DNA of 64,000 nucleotides from Clitoria ternatea (GCA_037962975.1 CM075669.1:110252501-110316500), one strand, 5' to 3'; positions 34,296-46,260 are shown, counted from the first letter of the stretch. The notes: generated by a model not told the origin, from the sequence alone. Numbers and translations: made by a program.

Positions 34296-34335
34296 CACAA
34301 AAGTGACTTTATTAGCCGCAGTATTTGACATAAAC

Positions 34336-35930
34336 AAGTGTTACATGAAACGATTTTACTTGTGACCTTAATCCTGACACAACAATTTTTACGTGAGTTT
34401 TTTTAATTGTAGCATGGGCTTTAGTCTCACCCCTATAAGCCTTGATTCTAAATAGTCATTCGGTTTGATTATTAAAGTAAAACTTGATTCATGATTGGAA
34501 GATAGCACTAATAACCCTAACAACTATATCTAAATTTTACTCTATATGTGGGTGAGAGAGAAATTTAGAAAATAAAGCAATAAGAGAAGTATATAGCGGC
34601 TCTTGATTCCCACCAACCACACAGCTTTCATTCATTTTATTTTGTAGGACTTGACCATTATACATGACTTAAGATTCCTTTCACAGATTTGGTCCTTTGT
34701 GACAACAATTGGTCCCATTTACTATAGATGAATGAAATTGGATTACAGAACAGTATTGCAGACTATACTTGTCTGCGGTAATCAAAACAAGGACAATTTT
34801 CACATTAAAGTTACCCCATAATACATATGAAGCTCATGAGATAAATTTTATTGCACTTTTAAAGATATTTTGAATAAGCACTCTATCAATGTCTTGGATA
34901 AAAAAAAAAAGGATTGATATTTTAATGGCAAGCACAATAGGTACTACTGTATCAATTTGCACTTTGTTTTTCATTTTGTTGAATGAATATATTAGCCCTT
35001 AATTAATGTAGTAAGACATAAGAAGTAGTATAGTTTTACTGAAAGTAACTAAGTGCTAACACAGCTCCATGTGAAACAGAAACATAGAAAGCAAGTGAGT
35101 CATGCCAGGAGAGCACAGAAAGTGGAGATTCTTTTTTCGATTGTCAATTTACTCTCTCTGTTTTTCATGAAAGACAAATCCTAAGATGCCTATAAACCTT
35201 CTATATGTGCCCCTATAAAATTTTCCATCCCTTATGGGGAAAAACTTCTTCACTTCCCTCTTCATATAGGACAGGGAGAGGCAGGAGTGTCAATAAAAGA
35301 GAAAACAACACATGAGACAAACAAGGACTTTAAGTTACCCTGCAAAGTACCATAGAACTTTGGGCCCCTGCATCCTAATTAAGAAGTTTACCGGTGCTAA
35401 TAATTTTGAATTTTTATCCCGTATATAAACTGAGTTATCAAGGAATTTTAGCAATTCATGGTATACATATGCACAGCAAAGCTCAAATCTATTCTCTATT
35501 TTTTTTTATTAACACTTGAGATGTTTTACTGTTTTTTTATGACGAAATGAACTAGTCATTTTATCTTATAATTTTAAAATGCATGACTTAAAGACTTATA
35601 TTAGTTTTATACGTTCCAAAGCCTATCTATTTAAACCACCCCTAAATGTTACCTAAGTTATAAGAATTGAATAATCTTTCCTCTCTTAAATTAACTTTTA
35701 GGAATTAGGCTCAGTTCATTTTTATATTAAAAATGGATTACTTAAGCCTTACATGAATAGTTTAGATCAATTTTTAGTCAAAGTGAAATATCTTGAAAAA
35801 TATTAGTTAGGGTGTAAAAACTATCCACAGCATCAATGTTGGAGTGCATTAGGTTAATAAAAAACACCATTCTGTCAAATCATTAAAGGGAGATGATGTT
35901 GATTATTGGTATCGACACGGTCCATCTTCA
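34336..35930 (+). other. Upstream region of the INO gene
   Basis: AT-rich unique-looking DNA with no recognised transposon or coding sequence. It separates the nested copia block from the INO promoter. Short GA-rich stretches occur (for example 34553-34562 and 35274-35290). Confidence 0.5.
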
Positions 35931-35931
35931 G

Positions 35932-35945
35932 CTATATATATAAAT
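35932..35945 (+). promoter_or_regulatory. Probable TATA box of INO
   Basis: CTATATATATAAAT lies about 90 bp upstream of the INO start codon, leaving room for a leader of roughly 60 bases. The leader is CT-rich (35980-35998), giving GAGAAAGAGAAAGAGAGA on the other strand, a form that fits GA-repeat-binding BPC factors. Confidence 0.6.
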
Positions 35946-36026
35946 TCTTCCCTGTGTCAAAATGAGCTATACATCTTCAATCTCTCTTTCTCTTTCTCAT
36001 ACACTTTCCCACACATTAGAACCACT

Positions 36027-39000
36027 ATGTCAACACTGAACCATCTTTTCGATCTTCCAGAACAGATATGTTATGTACAATGTGGATTCTGCACCACCAT
36101 ATTAATGGTACTTATCTAAAACTTCAAACATGCAGTCCTTAAGTTCATGAGTTGATTTAATTCTACTTCCTTGTTTCAACTTTTCCTGTTTCCAATTTTC
36201 AACATATTCTGAGGTGCAGGTGAGTGTCCCATGCAGCAGTTTGTCTATGGTGGTGACAGTTAGATGTGGCCACTGCACAAGCCTCCTCTCTGTTAACATG
36301 ATGAAAGCTTCCTTTCTCCCTTTCCACCTTTTAGCTTCCCTTACTCATCTTGAGGTAATTGTTATGTTACTTTTTCCAATTCTATATTAATTCCTTATTA
36401 TTATTAGACTATCGTTAACCGATGTTAAGGGTGATACTAGTTTAAAAAAATTAATGATACAACATTTTCTTTAGATATCATTTTAGGAGTTTGTTAATAC
36501 ATTTTTTACTAACCTTTTTCATTCCTTGACAAATGTCTTTATTAAGACAACACTACTTAGGATCTACCTTATTATTAATACTAGTAAGTTTTTTGCTCAA
36601 TCCAAGGACCGGCATATATTTTATTTTGGGTTTTGTTAACATCAATGCTTGAGTTTATATCATTAAAAATCATTTTATTTGAATACATTTATCATACTTT
36701 TATTTTTGGGATAGAATAACTGCATCATCCTAGTAAAAAAATTATCATTTTGAATGACTTAAATTTAGACTTAGGCTAAGGTTAATAAAACATTTTATTT
36801 TTAAAAGGATAGTTATTTAATTTGCAATTTATAAATGTATTTGTGAATGTCTCAATATGCCAGCCAAAAGAGGGCAGTTCAGAAGAGGGTGCTAACACGA
36901 CCTTGAACAGCCACAATGCATCATCCATGAAGAACTATTATTCTGACTGTGAGGAAGAGATCGTGACTCAAATAACCAATGTCGTGAATAAACGTATGTA
37001 GGTTTGTTAGATCATATTTGTTAAATAATAAATTTGTTTATTTCATTTATTTTGATGCATTAATATTTGCAGCCCCAGAGAAAAGACAGCGAACACCTTC
37101 AGCTTATAACCGCTTCATCAAGTAATTGTTTAATCACACAAAGTTGTATATATTTGTAGATTGTAGACCATAAACTTTGAAGTCTAATATAAGTATTGGT
37201 TCAATGCAGAGAAGAGATTAAAAGGCTAAAAGCTGAGAACCCTGATATGGCCCACAAGGAAGCTTTCAGCACAGCAGCAAAAAATGTAAGAGTTTTACAC
37301 TGTATATAGCAACCATTTAAGATTGTTGAATGGAATCGCACTACTATTTGATGAAGAAAGGTACTTTATGTAAGCTAAAATGAACCTGACTATGTATTTG
37401 GTCATTTCTAGTGGGCCAATTTCCCCCCACCTCTGTGTGAAGGAAATGAAGACAGCTGTAACCAAAAGGAGCTACTTGTGGATCTAGACTCCCATGTAGA
37501 ATCTAGTGATGCTACTGAGGTACACGCATAATCATTTTTGATAACTAAATTTCAAGCAAAAAATCAGTTGATTCTCATATGAGTTGATACTTTTTTTCAG
37601 TGTAAAGATTTTTATATTATTAATTAATTTACTTTGAATATAATTTATAATGTAATTCTTACATAAGTTAACAATTTTACTTGCATTATGATTCAAAATT
37701 AAATAATAGTGGAAAAATTGTTACACTCTGTTTATTCTAATTAAAGTATTACTTTAGTAAACTAAAGCTTGCTATTAGTGGAAAGCTTCTTTGTTCTGCC
37801 ATTGCAATTATGGGAACTTTACCCTTTCTGTATGTCACGCAGAAATAGTACACGTACTCATCTAGCCTCCATTCATTATTCAATATGTACCCTTTCTGTT
37901 AAAGTTATTTTTAATATTTTCAATGTGACTTTTAATATTATTTCTCTCTCATTTATGGTAACTGTGAAAAGTATTTAAAAATTAAGTAGAGATAAGCATA
38001 AATAAATAAATTCAAATATAAACAAAGAAAAAATTACACAGTGAGTAAAAAATACTCTAGATATCTATGTTACAACTTACAATATCAGGAGAGGAAATGA
38101 AGAAAATGCATTTGAATTACAAGGCTTTTATTAAAGGCGATGCTCTTAAATTATCCTTTTCTTCTCTGTATGCCCTTAATACTTAAATAATTGAACGTAC
38201 TAAAATAAGATGCTAAATGCTACTAGTCGCCTAAGCAAGTCTTCTTACTATAAGACAGCAATACTGAAACCAGTGTCACAGAGAGAAATAGTACATGTAC
38301 AAATCTAGACTCCATATTCATTCAATCGCAATGGCTTCTGCTCATGGTGCCGACCAATTGATGACAGTGCGTAGTACCATTTATTTGTTACTTTCTCCTT
38401 TCTTTTAATCTGTCTTACATATCAATATTATGATTAAAATTTACGATAAATGCTAAAGTATATATTAACATTATTTTTAATTTTGTAAATATGATTTTCA
38501 CTATTAATTTTAAGTTGTTGAATATATTTAGTTAAAATTGAAGTATAAACAAGGATACAATTGGATAGATAATAATCAATATTATCTTAAATTTATGAAT
38601 AGACAGATCATTAGAAATATTTTTTAAAAAGTTAACAGATAAAAACTAAACAGTTGCAATACAAAAGTAGTCCACATTAGTATATAAAATTGTAATTAGG
38701 ATCACATGTAATGTATGCAATTGATTTACAAGGTTTTGATTAAAGGCGATGCTGCGAATAGTTATATATATAAATGAATGTACCTAAATAAGATGCAATA
38801 AGGCAGCAAGTAATTTGAAAGTAGCAGTGACTTTCCTAAATAAGACAACCTTAGTAACGTGACTAGTCACCATCCTTACACTCCTTATGGGGTAATGTAG
38901 ATGTAGTTCCTTGAAGCCAACCTTGTTTCAAATATAGTAACTTTGCCATTGTAATGAGTGTATGACTTGAATTCATGTGTGAAAATTTTCAGGTCAATGA

Positions 39001-39070
39001 AGAAAGTCAAGGTTTCCGTGGAAGAAAGGTTCCAAGAAATTCCATCATGGCAAGGACACCTTTTGAGTGA
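36027..39070 (+). CDS. INO: INNER NO OUTER orthologue, YABBY transcription factor (7 exons, 218 aa)
   Basis: I reconstruct exons 36027-36107, 36220-36354, 36864-36993, 37073-37121, 37210-37285, 37412-37519 and 38993-39070. All introns have GT-AG borders, phases agree, and the total is 657 nt. The start MSTLNHLFDLPEQICYVQCG is characteristic of INO rather than of other YABBY genes. The zinc finger uses C19-x2-C22 and C43-x2-C46 (VTVRCGHC). The HMG-like YABBY domain covers about residues 116-162 (PPEKRQRTPSAYNRFIKEEI, then HKEAFSTAAKNWANFPP); the 49- and 76-nt exons coding it have sizes usual for YABBY genes. The C-terminus ends RTPFE, close to the INO ending. In Arabidopsis INO is a nuclear regulator needed for the ovule outer integument. 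No disabling change is seen. Intron 6 is long (1473 bp) and internally duplicated. Confidence 0.95.
37842..38880 (+). repeat. Degenerate tandem duplication in INO intron 6
   Basis: Three landmarks occur twice in the same order: agaaatagtacacgtac near 37843 and agaaatagtacatgtac near 38284; ttacaaggcttttattaaaggcgatgct near 38117 and ttacaaggttttgattaaaggcgatgct near 38726 (quoted in part); and agatgc...ggcagcaa-like text near 38207 and 38790. The units are about 440-600 bp and clearly diverged. The duplication accounts for much of the extra length of this intron. Confidence 0.6.
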
Positions 39071-40278
39071 AGAAGGCTAAGGCTCAGTACAGTAATCTGT
39101 TTTCTGTCTCAACATTTAAGTTGTCACTACATCGCTTTCTTTTTGAAGAATAGATGCTCTCGGGAATGAAAATGAATTAAGTAGAATAGACACATGACAG
39201 TTTGAATCTTGAATATTGGTTTTTTCACACTCTTATTTTCACACTCACTTTACACTTGTGTCTGTTCTCTTTCTTTTTAACTACACATCTCATTGTGAAT
39301 TTACAATTTAATCCATTTACATGGGTGTAAATGGTGTGTAGTTCTCAAAAGAGTGTCTATCATTCATTATATTTGAGACTTTAGGGAGTTGTTTTACGGT
39401 ATTAATTGATAGTTTTAACTCTTCACTGACACATTTATGTTTTATTAGAGTATGCCATTTGCGCATTAAATTCTCAGTATCGAGGGAGATGAGACAAGAA
39501 GAAAAAGAAGTGTGAAATAGAATAGGTAATGTGATAAAGAGACAAAAAAGAGAAAGTTGTTTGTGAAAAACTGTTCTTCATGATCACACTAATGTTAATT
39601 GGTTAATCAAAAGTTCCTTGATATAAATTCTCTAATCAGCCAGGGCAAGTATCCAAAGGGGTAGTTTGTTCACTTTGTTGTAGTTATGTGTCTAGAACTA
39701 GCAGAAAAGAGAGAAAAAACAAAGATAGTAACTTGAACAAAGAGATAAAGATACAGGCTAATAAAGCAAGCTTTGATCAATAAATTTGGTTCATTTGAAT
39801 TAATTTCACTGCTGTTAAATTTACATGCGTGTGGAAATGATACTAATGACAGTTCCTTTACAATCAAAATGTTGGCAATAAATAAGGATACATACACATA
39901 CAAAACTAGGAAAATTACACAAAAGTGATAAATGTAGAAGACTTGAATCACTTTATAATTGCATGCTTACACTAAGCCAAAAGTTATAACTAATGGATGC
40001 TATGGTACAATTTTATTTCTTTAATGTCTCTGAGATCAGCATCTATCTAGCATTAAAGAACTACAACCGTTGGCCATTATAAGTGCCATTAACACCACAA
40101 ATCCTGAGGGAGATGCTGACCAAAGCTAATAAATTAACAAATTTCTTGCTATGATATATTGAATCATCATTAACATTTATGACAGTAATTAATAGTCCCT
40201 GATCCATCTTTAATCAACGCTGACAGAGTAATCCAGCTCCCTCTTCCCTTGTAGGATCATTCGGCGACTCCCACTTGA
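39071..40278. other. Intergenic region between two converging genes
   Basis: It contains the presumed 3' UTRs of INO (left) and of the PF09713-type gene (right). No further gene or transposon was recognised. Confidence 0.5.
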
Positions 40279-41170
40279 TCATTTCCAGGGTTTCCTTCTT
40301 GCATATCTTGGTCCCCGTTGAATATATCTACCTGAAAAGTAAGCAAAATATAAGAACTCATCATTATGCGATGGTAAGCATAGCATAAAAGCCTAATTAT
40401 ATAAAGATTTGCTAGCATGTAAATTTATAACTAGTTTGTGTTTCCACCCCTTAGCATAACTAGTTTATGCTATGGAAGTTTAGATCCCTTACTCATGAAT
40501 GGCCTGGGACTGACAACTTGCAAATATGCTCTAAAGAACTCCTTGTTTTCCTTTTGCAACTCTTTCCACACTGCACAATATAAGAAGCAAAAACTAATTC
40601 ACATATAACCATGTCACTCGAAGAAACTTCTGTTTTCTTCCTTCTAATAAACCAAAGTTAATAATTAATGTATTAGTTATTTGTCAGCAGAAGTTAAACC
40701 CCCAAACTTCTCTGGTCACTTGAGGAAACTAAATAGTAAACATCAAGTGTAACATATATATCAGTTCAAAACAAAAGTGCTAAGTGCTACATATCTTTCA
40801 CTTTGTTTTGAGATAATCATCCACATACAAACACATGACATGTATATGAGAGTGATGAAAAGATCGGCACCTGTAACAGTAACAAGTGGTTTAATCCCTG
40901 CATGTTGTGCTAGTGCCTTTATGCACTGGTCTTGACTCATGCGAAAGAGCATGCACCGCTCAATGAGGTTTTGAACCTGCATTGTTTTTTCCACATGCGA
41001 GAGAGATTATAGTTATTTGGGGAATATAATATAATCAAAGTAAACAAAATGTGACATAATATAATATTAAAAAAGGGAATACAATAAGGTTGATAGATTA
41101 ATACCATCCTAATATAGCTATATGGGTGGCAATACAAACAAGGAAGCTGGTATTGGTGAGTGTGATGCAT
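40279..41170 (-). CDS. PF09713/TIGR01589-type plant protein of unknown function (4 exons, 100 aa)
   Basis: Minus-strand exons 41170-41105, 40976-40871, 40570-40493 and 40331-40279 have GT-AG introns and consistent phases, giving 303 nt with stop. The core VQNLIERCMLFRMSQDQCIK, HAGIKPLVTVTVWKELQKEN and KEFFRAYL is the hallmark of the plant-specific family Pfam PF09713 (A_thal_3526, TIGR01589). The N-terminus is short (MHHTHQYQLPCLYCHPYSYI) and the C-terminus basic (RGPRYARRKPWK). I chose the ATG at 41170 because no earlier in-frame ATG is visible; the frame stays open upstream. The small exons make the gene easy to miss by open-frame searches. The role is unknown. It converges on INO. Confidence 0.85.
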
Positions 41171-42019
41171 TTGTGTTGCTATGGCTAATTGTGGGAAAGA
41201 AAACAAAGGGAATAAAGAAAGGAATAGAGAAAGAAAACAAACGGCAAAAGTACACGAGAGGGAATAGATATTTTTAGAGGAGGGGGTTTTTATTATATAT
41301 ACTCAAAATAGTGTATTACAATTAACATTATGTTATCCACACATATCTAGAGTGAAGGGCCAAAATAGCTCATGAAATCCATCACCTCATCTACAAAGGG
41401 ATAAGAGGAGTGGTGTTCCCGCATCTCCCACTCTTTTTTTTGTTGTGAATTTTGGTTCATTTATTTAAAAGGGTGAATTTTGTGTGCTGGTTACGACAAA
41501 AATGTGGACATTTCTATAGCCACTTAAACAAGGAGCATGAGCTAAATCAATAATACCTCATTCAATGCAACATCAGAAGAGGGGCCCTACGCTCTTGAAA
41601 TATACCACGAATTTGGAGTGGTCCTAAAGTGCCACTTGCTTCCGTGTTAGAGATTCATAATCGACGTCTAAAGGAAAAAAGCGTAGATATCAATACATGA
41701 TTACCTGATGACAACCCAGCTACCATTATTCACGAATCACGCCAATTCGTTACACGTTAATTGAAAATAAAGATTGCTGTGGAAACTGAAAAAAGGGTAC
41801 TGCATTGTAATGCCCCCATTATCTGCTTAGGCTCAGATTTTCGGATATGATTTAATCTTGGGCTGGATGAAAAGAAAGGAAAAGGAGATTAATCACATAA
41901 AAGATAGCGAAAGCAGATAAATTAGAAAATATTACCGCGCGTATCAATAAAATGTCGGGTTCCAATTCCTTGTAAGAACCTTAGAAGACTAATAGCAACA
42001 ACATTTTCTCTTTAGTTTG
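41171..42019. other. Upstream region of the PF09713-type gene; no gene seen
   Basis: This holds the presumed promoter of the minus-strand gene (TATA-like tatatactc near 41296). Further right is AT-rich DNA without recognised features, possibly old transposon sequence near 41800 (tgtaatgccccc). Confidence 0.4.
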
Positions 42020-43540
42020 TTAGGTGTATTAGTCTAGTTTGTTACAACAGCAAGTTAGTACACGTTAGCTTCATTATTTTCTTTATAAATAGATATATAC
42101 TTATCATTTCCAAGATAATTAATGAATTTATACTCAGTTTATTTTGGTTCTTTACCATTTTCGTTCAGTCCCTTCTTGTTCTCTATTTATGAATAGGGTT
42201 ATACTATCTTAAAATTTTATGATGGTATCAAATCTCTCCTTTGAGAAAAACAATGATCAAGAGAAGGAAGAAGAGTTGCATCCACAACATTGTTCCTATT
42301 TCTCTATGCCTGCTGCATACTTCAAGAAATGATTCTCACACCTTCCACCTCTGCATTTGACCATTCACGATCCACCCTATTTTCTTCTTGTCTATTTGAT
42401 CATCACTCGTCTATGGAAGTTGACGAAATTAGAGAAGAAATTCAATCCACTCTGGATTGGTGTACGCAAGATTGAATCTTCCACTGGCATTCTTCTTTTA
42501 AGAGATATTTTAGAATGGAAACTTTAGCCATTTCCTTTTGTTTTCAGTGATTTCCACCAAGAGTTGCATAATCCAACTCCTTGCACCAATATGATGATTG
42601 TGACGATGATCGCAACCTTGGTGTTGATAGTTGTGTTGATCACTTTTTCTGTTCCAGTACATACCGCGATGATGTCTTTGCTGATGCCTTGGATTCTTCT
42701 TCACCACAAGGAATTGGATTTGAAGCTAGAGTTTGTCATAGATGGGATGCAGTAGAGACGAAGGACTTCAACTTCACCACGTAACTATGCTTGGTAAGGA
42801 CGTAGCAATTTTGTCTACACCGTAGGGCATGACAGTCAAAGCAATTTGTAAATAGGAATTGCAAAACAAACGAAGCTTGCTTCTGGGTTTTGGAAGAAGT
42901 GTGCTTGTTTGTTAGGTGTTTGACAAAATGCTTGAACAAACCTTGGTACAGTGGAACCCTATTATTGTGGCTGGGAATGGAGCACACGAACACAATGAGC
43001 AATTGCAGAAATTTCAGGAAAAGGAAGCAACATTTCATGTGTTCTTGAAAGAGCATAATTGAGAGTGGTCAATTTAGTGATCACACTAGTTATGAATACG
43101 TAAGGAAATCTTTAGGAAGTTTCTATCTGATGTGCTTCATGATGAGGGCATATCTAGTCCCAGTTGCTAATGATGACGTTGTCTACGGCTAGTGCTAGTG
43201 GTAATGCCTTTTATGAAACTCTTCCATGTTAAGGTTCTTGTTGGTCTTTTACAAAGACAAGGTTTTTGTAGTTGGGCTATTTTGGGCAAGAAGCGTGTGT
43301 TTGATGAACTTTCTCTTTGTGGATAACCTTCTAATATGTTGTTGAAGTTGGAACACCAATTTTTGTTTGATCTTGGACCGATTACGTTGTTGTTGAATGG
43401 CACTTTTTTCTTTTGTAATGTTGCAAAAAACTTGTGCTTTCGGGCGGTGGAAGAAAATTTAATTATTATTTATCTTTTAAAATCAATTACCGAAAGACAA
43501 GTCTTTACACCCCATAGGCAAGCTTACTCATTGAATGTAA
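42020..43540 (+). mobile_element. Possible decayed copia-like element (LTR and PBS remnant)
   Basis: TGTTAGGTGTATTAG at 42020 begins about 200 bp of LTR-like sequence with a TATA-type box (tataaatagatata, 42084). It is followed by tggtatcaaat at 42224, one or two changes from the tRNA-Met PBS. Downstream are only short broken frames (for example 42252-42475 and 43334-43545), and I could not match any to a gag or pol motif. No second LTR was found. A degenerate host gene or another repeat remains possible. Confidence 0.3.
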
Positions 43541-44463
43541 TATAAGGAGTAAATGAGACCTCAAATGTCAAAGTCACAAGGATTATTTAAGACTACTCAA
43601 GCTCTTTGAATATTGAGTAGTTGCTCAAGGTTAATTTAGAAATAGTTTGAGAAAAAGAAAGGAAAGAAAGAGACAAAGAGAAGGGAAACTCAAAGTAAGC
43701 ACTTAGTCCAAAAGAGCAAACTGTCTTAAAAAGAAATATAAAGGCTGAGAAATTACTAGAGTCTTATGCCTTAAAATGTCCTCAAATACTAACGGTTTCA
43801 CTAATATGATTCATCTAATTACTCTCAAATTGTTCATTAATCATGAGCTTCTCAATTATGTGTCAACATTACGCTAAATAACCAATGACCTTAAAGAACA
43901 CTTTCACGATGCCCCAAATTAGAAAACTAACACAGTTTATGAACTTAATCAGTTATGAAAGCGCTTTGGTCAAGATACATCAAATACCTATTGTCCTACC
44001 TCCACAATCATTATTATTCCCTATATCAACCAACCAAGAAACAATCCTAGTCCATTATGATTAAACTAAGAATGGTTAGTTCTCTAATTTAACTAAGCAT
44101 AAGAGAATAATAAACCAACATAGTCAAGAAAAAGTACTTATGTCACATCACACACTCATTCAATAATAAATCAAAAAAGGGTTCAAAAAGATTACATTAA
44201 AGAGATTTACCTCAGCCCCTAAGGCTAAGGAGCCTAACTACTCGTGTTCATAAAGAAATGAATGAGCAATTAACTAAGCATAAAATCCACTTCATAGACA
44301 AAGTTAGAGAACTACACTAGATTCACAACTTGCATGGAAGGGTGACGACTCTTCGCAATCATGAAGAACCCTCAGTTCCTTAATGCCCTATATGACCCGG
44401 GGAAAGATTCTATGGGAGAATTCAAAAATAGGGAGAATTAGTGGAAGAATGATGATTCATTTG

Positions 44464-45828
44464 TGTTGAAGAAAAAAGGAAGTATGAAATTTTAATGACC
44501 CAGACCTCAAATTACGTTTTATCTTCAGACATCAGATTTGTTAATAACATTCATCAAGAATCCATTGGAAAATGAAGTTTGTAATCAAGAAACTAATTTG
44601 TGTATTCAAGTGTTTCAGGGAAACAATGCATAGGCTATAAAACAAAGAAGGAGCCCATGTGCTCAAAATCTAAATTCCAGTATTTGGATGAAGTCCAAAA
44701 GTCTGTTAGAAGAAGCTTATCTTACCCAATCAAACTTATAGAGCATCAGAAGAAAAACGTTGCCTCTAAGGATTCAATTGCAACGTTCTTAATTCCATTT
44801 GCGTATTGTATTGGGTTCTATGCTCTTATCAAATATGCATTCTTATCAACAAAAAGGACAAGAGACAAACAAAGCTCAACAGTCAAAGTCAGCATACCTA
44901 ACTCTGCACAAGTACAAAAAAAGTTGAACCATATGAGCAGGAGTGTCAAATTATTTTAGAAAGCTTTCAGCATTGACTTCTACTTTCATGCTCGATCTAA
45001 TAAGCAAACAAAATAGGCTTATTTGTTGAAGAATGCATAAGGAACTTATTTTATGCAAAAACAGAAGAAGCCTACTACCAGATTCTTAAACCCCTCTTTT
45101 ATTATCAAAGGTCTAGTAATTAAAGCTTAAGAAGATTTCCAATGTCTATATCTCATTTTAAGGATCAGCAACGGTCATATTCCAGCATCTATTTATACTA
45201 AAGAAGATTGAATTACAACGTGTAAGAAGTTATTGAGAAATCTCTTAAGTCAAATCATTCTTCTTTGTAATTCATCCAATCCTTCTTTTAGACAGAGACC
45301 TGTCTTACTTATTCTGCCTCTAATAGACCTTAGTCTTATGTCATTTATAACTTAGTATACAATATCTAAATTGTATATCTCCCTACACTAAGTTTTGTGA
45401 GTTACTTTCCATTTCTTACAAAAAATTTGTAAAGTCTGGTATGTTGCCAGCATTTATGAGTGTGAGAAACACTTTGTGGCCTGAAGAAATTTTAGAAAGA
45501 ATAATTGGGTTGAGCTGGAAGTGACTTGTTGAAAGATTACTTGGGTTTAAGCCAGGAGTGGCTAGAGTCAATAATACTTGTGGCACAGGTCTGGTGCTAT
45601 TATTGTAAAAGAGAATTTACAAAAGTGGAAATCTTTTAAATTAGAAAGGACTGGACGTAGCTTGTGTTAGAAGTAAACTAGTATAAATTCTTTATCTTTC
45701 TTTCTTTCCCTTGCTATTTAAAAGTATACTCTGCAAAGATTGGTTATTTGTTTTCTTTGGTTTATTATTCCACAAAAAGAGTCTCTAACTTATTCAACTC
45801 TCCTTCTAAGTCAGACTCTGAACCATCA
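44464..45828 (+). mobile_element. Second copy of the TGTTGA...CATCA copia-type solo LTR
   Basis: It starts TGTTGAAGAAAAAAGG and ends CTGAACCATCA. The 3' third aligns with 33720-34065 (ggagtggc, gactggacgtagc, cttctaagtc). The start also aligns (tgacccagacctc against ggaccagacccc). The flanks atttg and ctcta do not match, so the TSD is lost or one border is wrong. The short frame at 44600-44959 has no recognised motif. Confidence 0.65.
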
Positions 45829-45969
45829 CTCTAGATTAGAGTTCACACGCTCCCGCTACTTTACCTAGGTAGTTGTTTTGTTCTAAATCCATTCACTCTC
45901 AAAAATCGTTAAGTTAGGGTTACTTTCATGTGTAAAAACCAATTCAAGTACTTTAGGCTTGGTTTACTA

Positions 45970-46260
45970 ATGCATCTGAGCATAGGTCGTGCTCTCCTAG
46001 GCATCGGTCGTGCTAAACTTAGTGCGTAACTTTCTCCAATTCCAAGCACAGATCGTGCTCAACTTCGTAGCTTGACTTTTAAGCTCCTTTAGGCCACTTT
46101 TTTAGGCTTTTTTTTTATCTTTTTTCATTCCTTTTTCAAAATCTTGGGCTCTAGAGCCTAACTTATTGTATAACTTTCTCTAATTCCAAGCATAGATCAT
46201 GCTCAACTCATGAATTTTTTATCCTTTTTTGTTGCTTTTTTAAAATCTTGGGCTCCAGAG
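45970..46260 (-). repeat. Short array of AGCAyrGrTCGTGCT words in the old Athila LTR
   Basis: Four related interrupted palindromes occur: gagcataggtcgtgctc (about 45979), ggcatcggtcgtgct (about 46000), agcacagatcgtgct (about 46045) and agcatagatcatgct (about 46188). Arms AGCA/TGCT pair. The style parallels the CGCTYRAGCG arrays but the sequence is different. Confidence 0.55.

Larger units (their letters stand above)
8041..34330 (-). mobile_element. Ty1/copia retrotransposon (minus strand), expanded to 26.3 kb by nested insertions
   Basis: The two LTRs share the inner boundary tgttaggtac (8041 and 32761) and the outer boundary tttgaca (8564 and 34330). Read on the minus strand, the LTR is TGTCAAA...GTACCTAACA. 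The primer-binding site (TGGTATCAGAGCC, complementary to initiator tRNA-Met) lies just inside the right LTR, and a purine tract (AAGTGGGAGAT) lies just inside the left one. The flanks taaat (8036-8040) and taaac (34331-34335) look like a TSD with one mutation. Gag, protease, integrase, RT and RNase H remnants follow in copia order. Five insertions split it; subtracting them and their target duplications leaves about 5.27 kb. LTR divergence by eye is roughly 7-8 percent, the oldest of the complete elements here. Confidence 0.93.
32761..34330 (-). repeat. 5' LTR of the outer copia element, with an insertion
   Basis: It aligns with 8041-8564 from end to end, except for a 1001-bp insertion plus target duplication at 33065-34070 and an expanded TAA/CAA tract at 34229-34295. 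About 7-8 percent of aligned bases differ by eye. Confidence 0.92.

Noticed and set aside
42290..43545. Possible host gene between the PF09713-type gene and the old Athila LTR
   Set aside because: I found only short broken frames and an LTR/PBS-like start; no exon chain with consistent phases or recognised domain.
44600..44959. 119-aa open frame as a small gene
   Set aside because: It lies wholly inside a copia-type solo LTR and has no recognisable motif or counterpart in the other copy.
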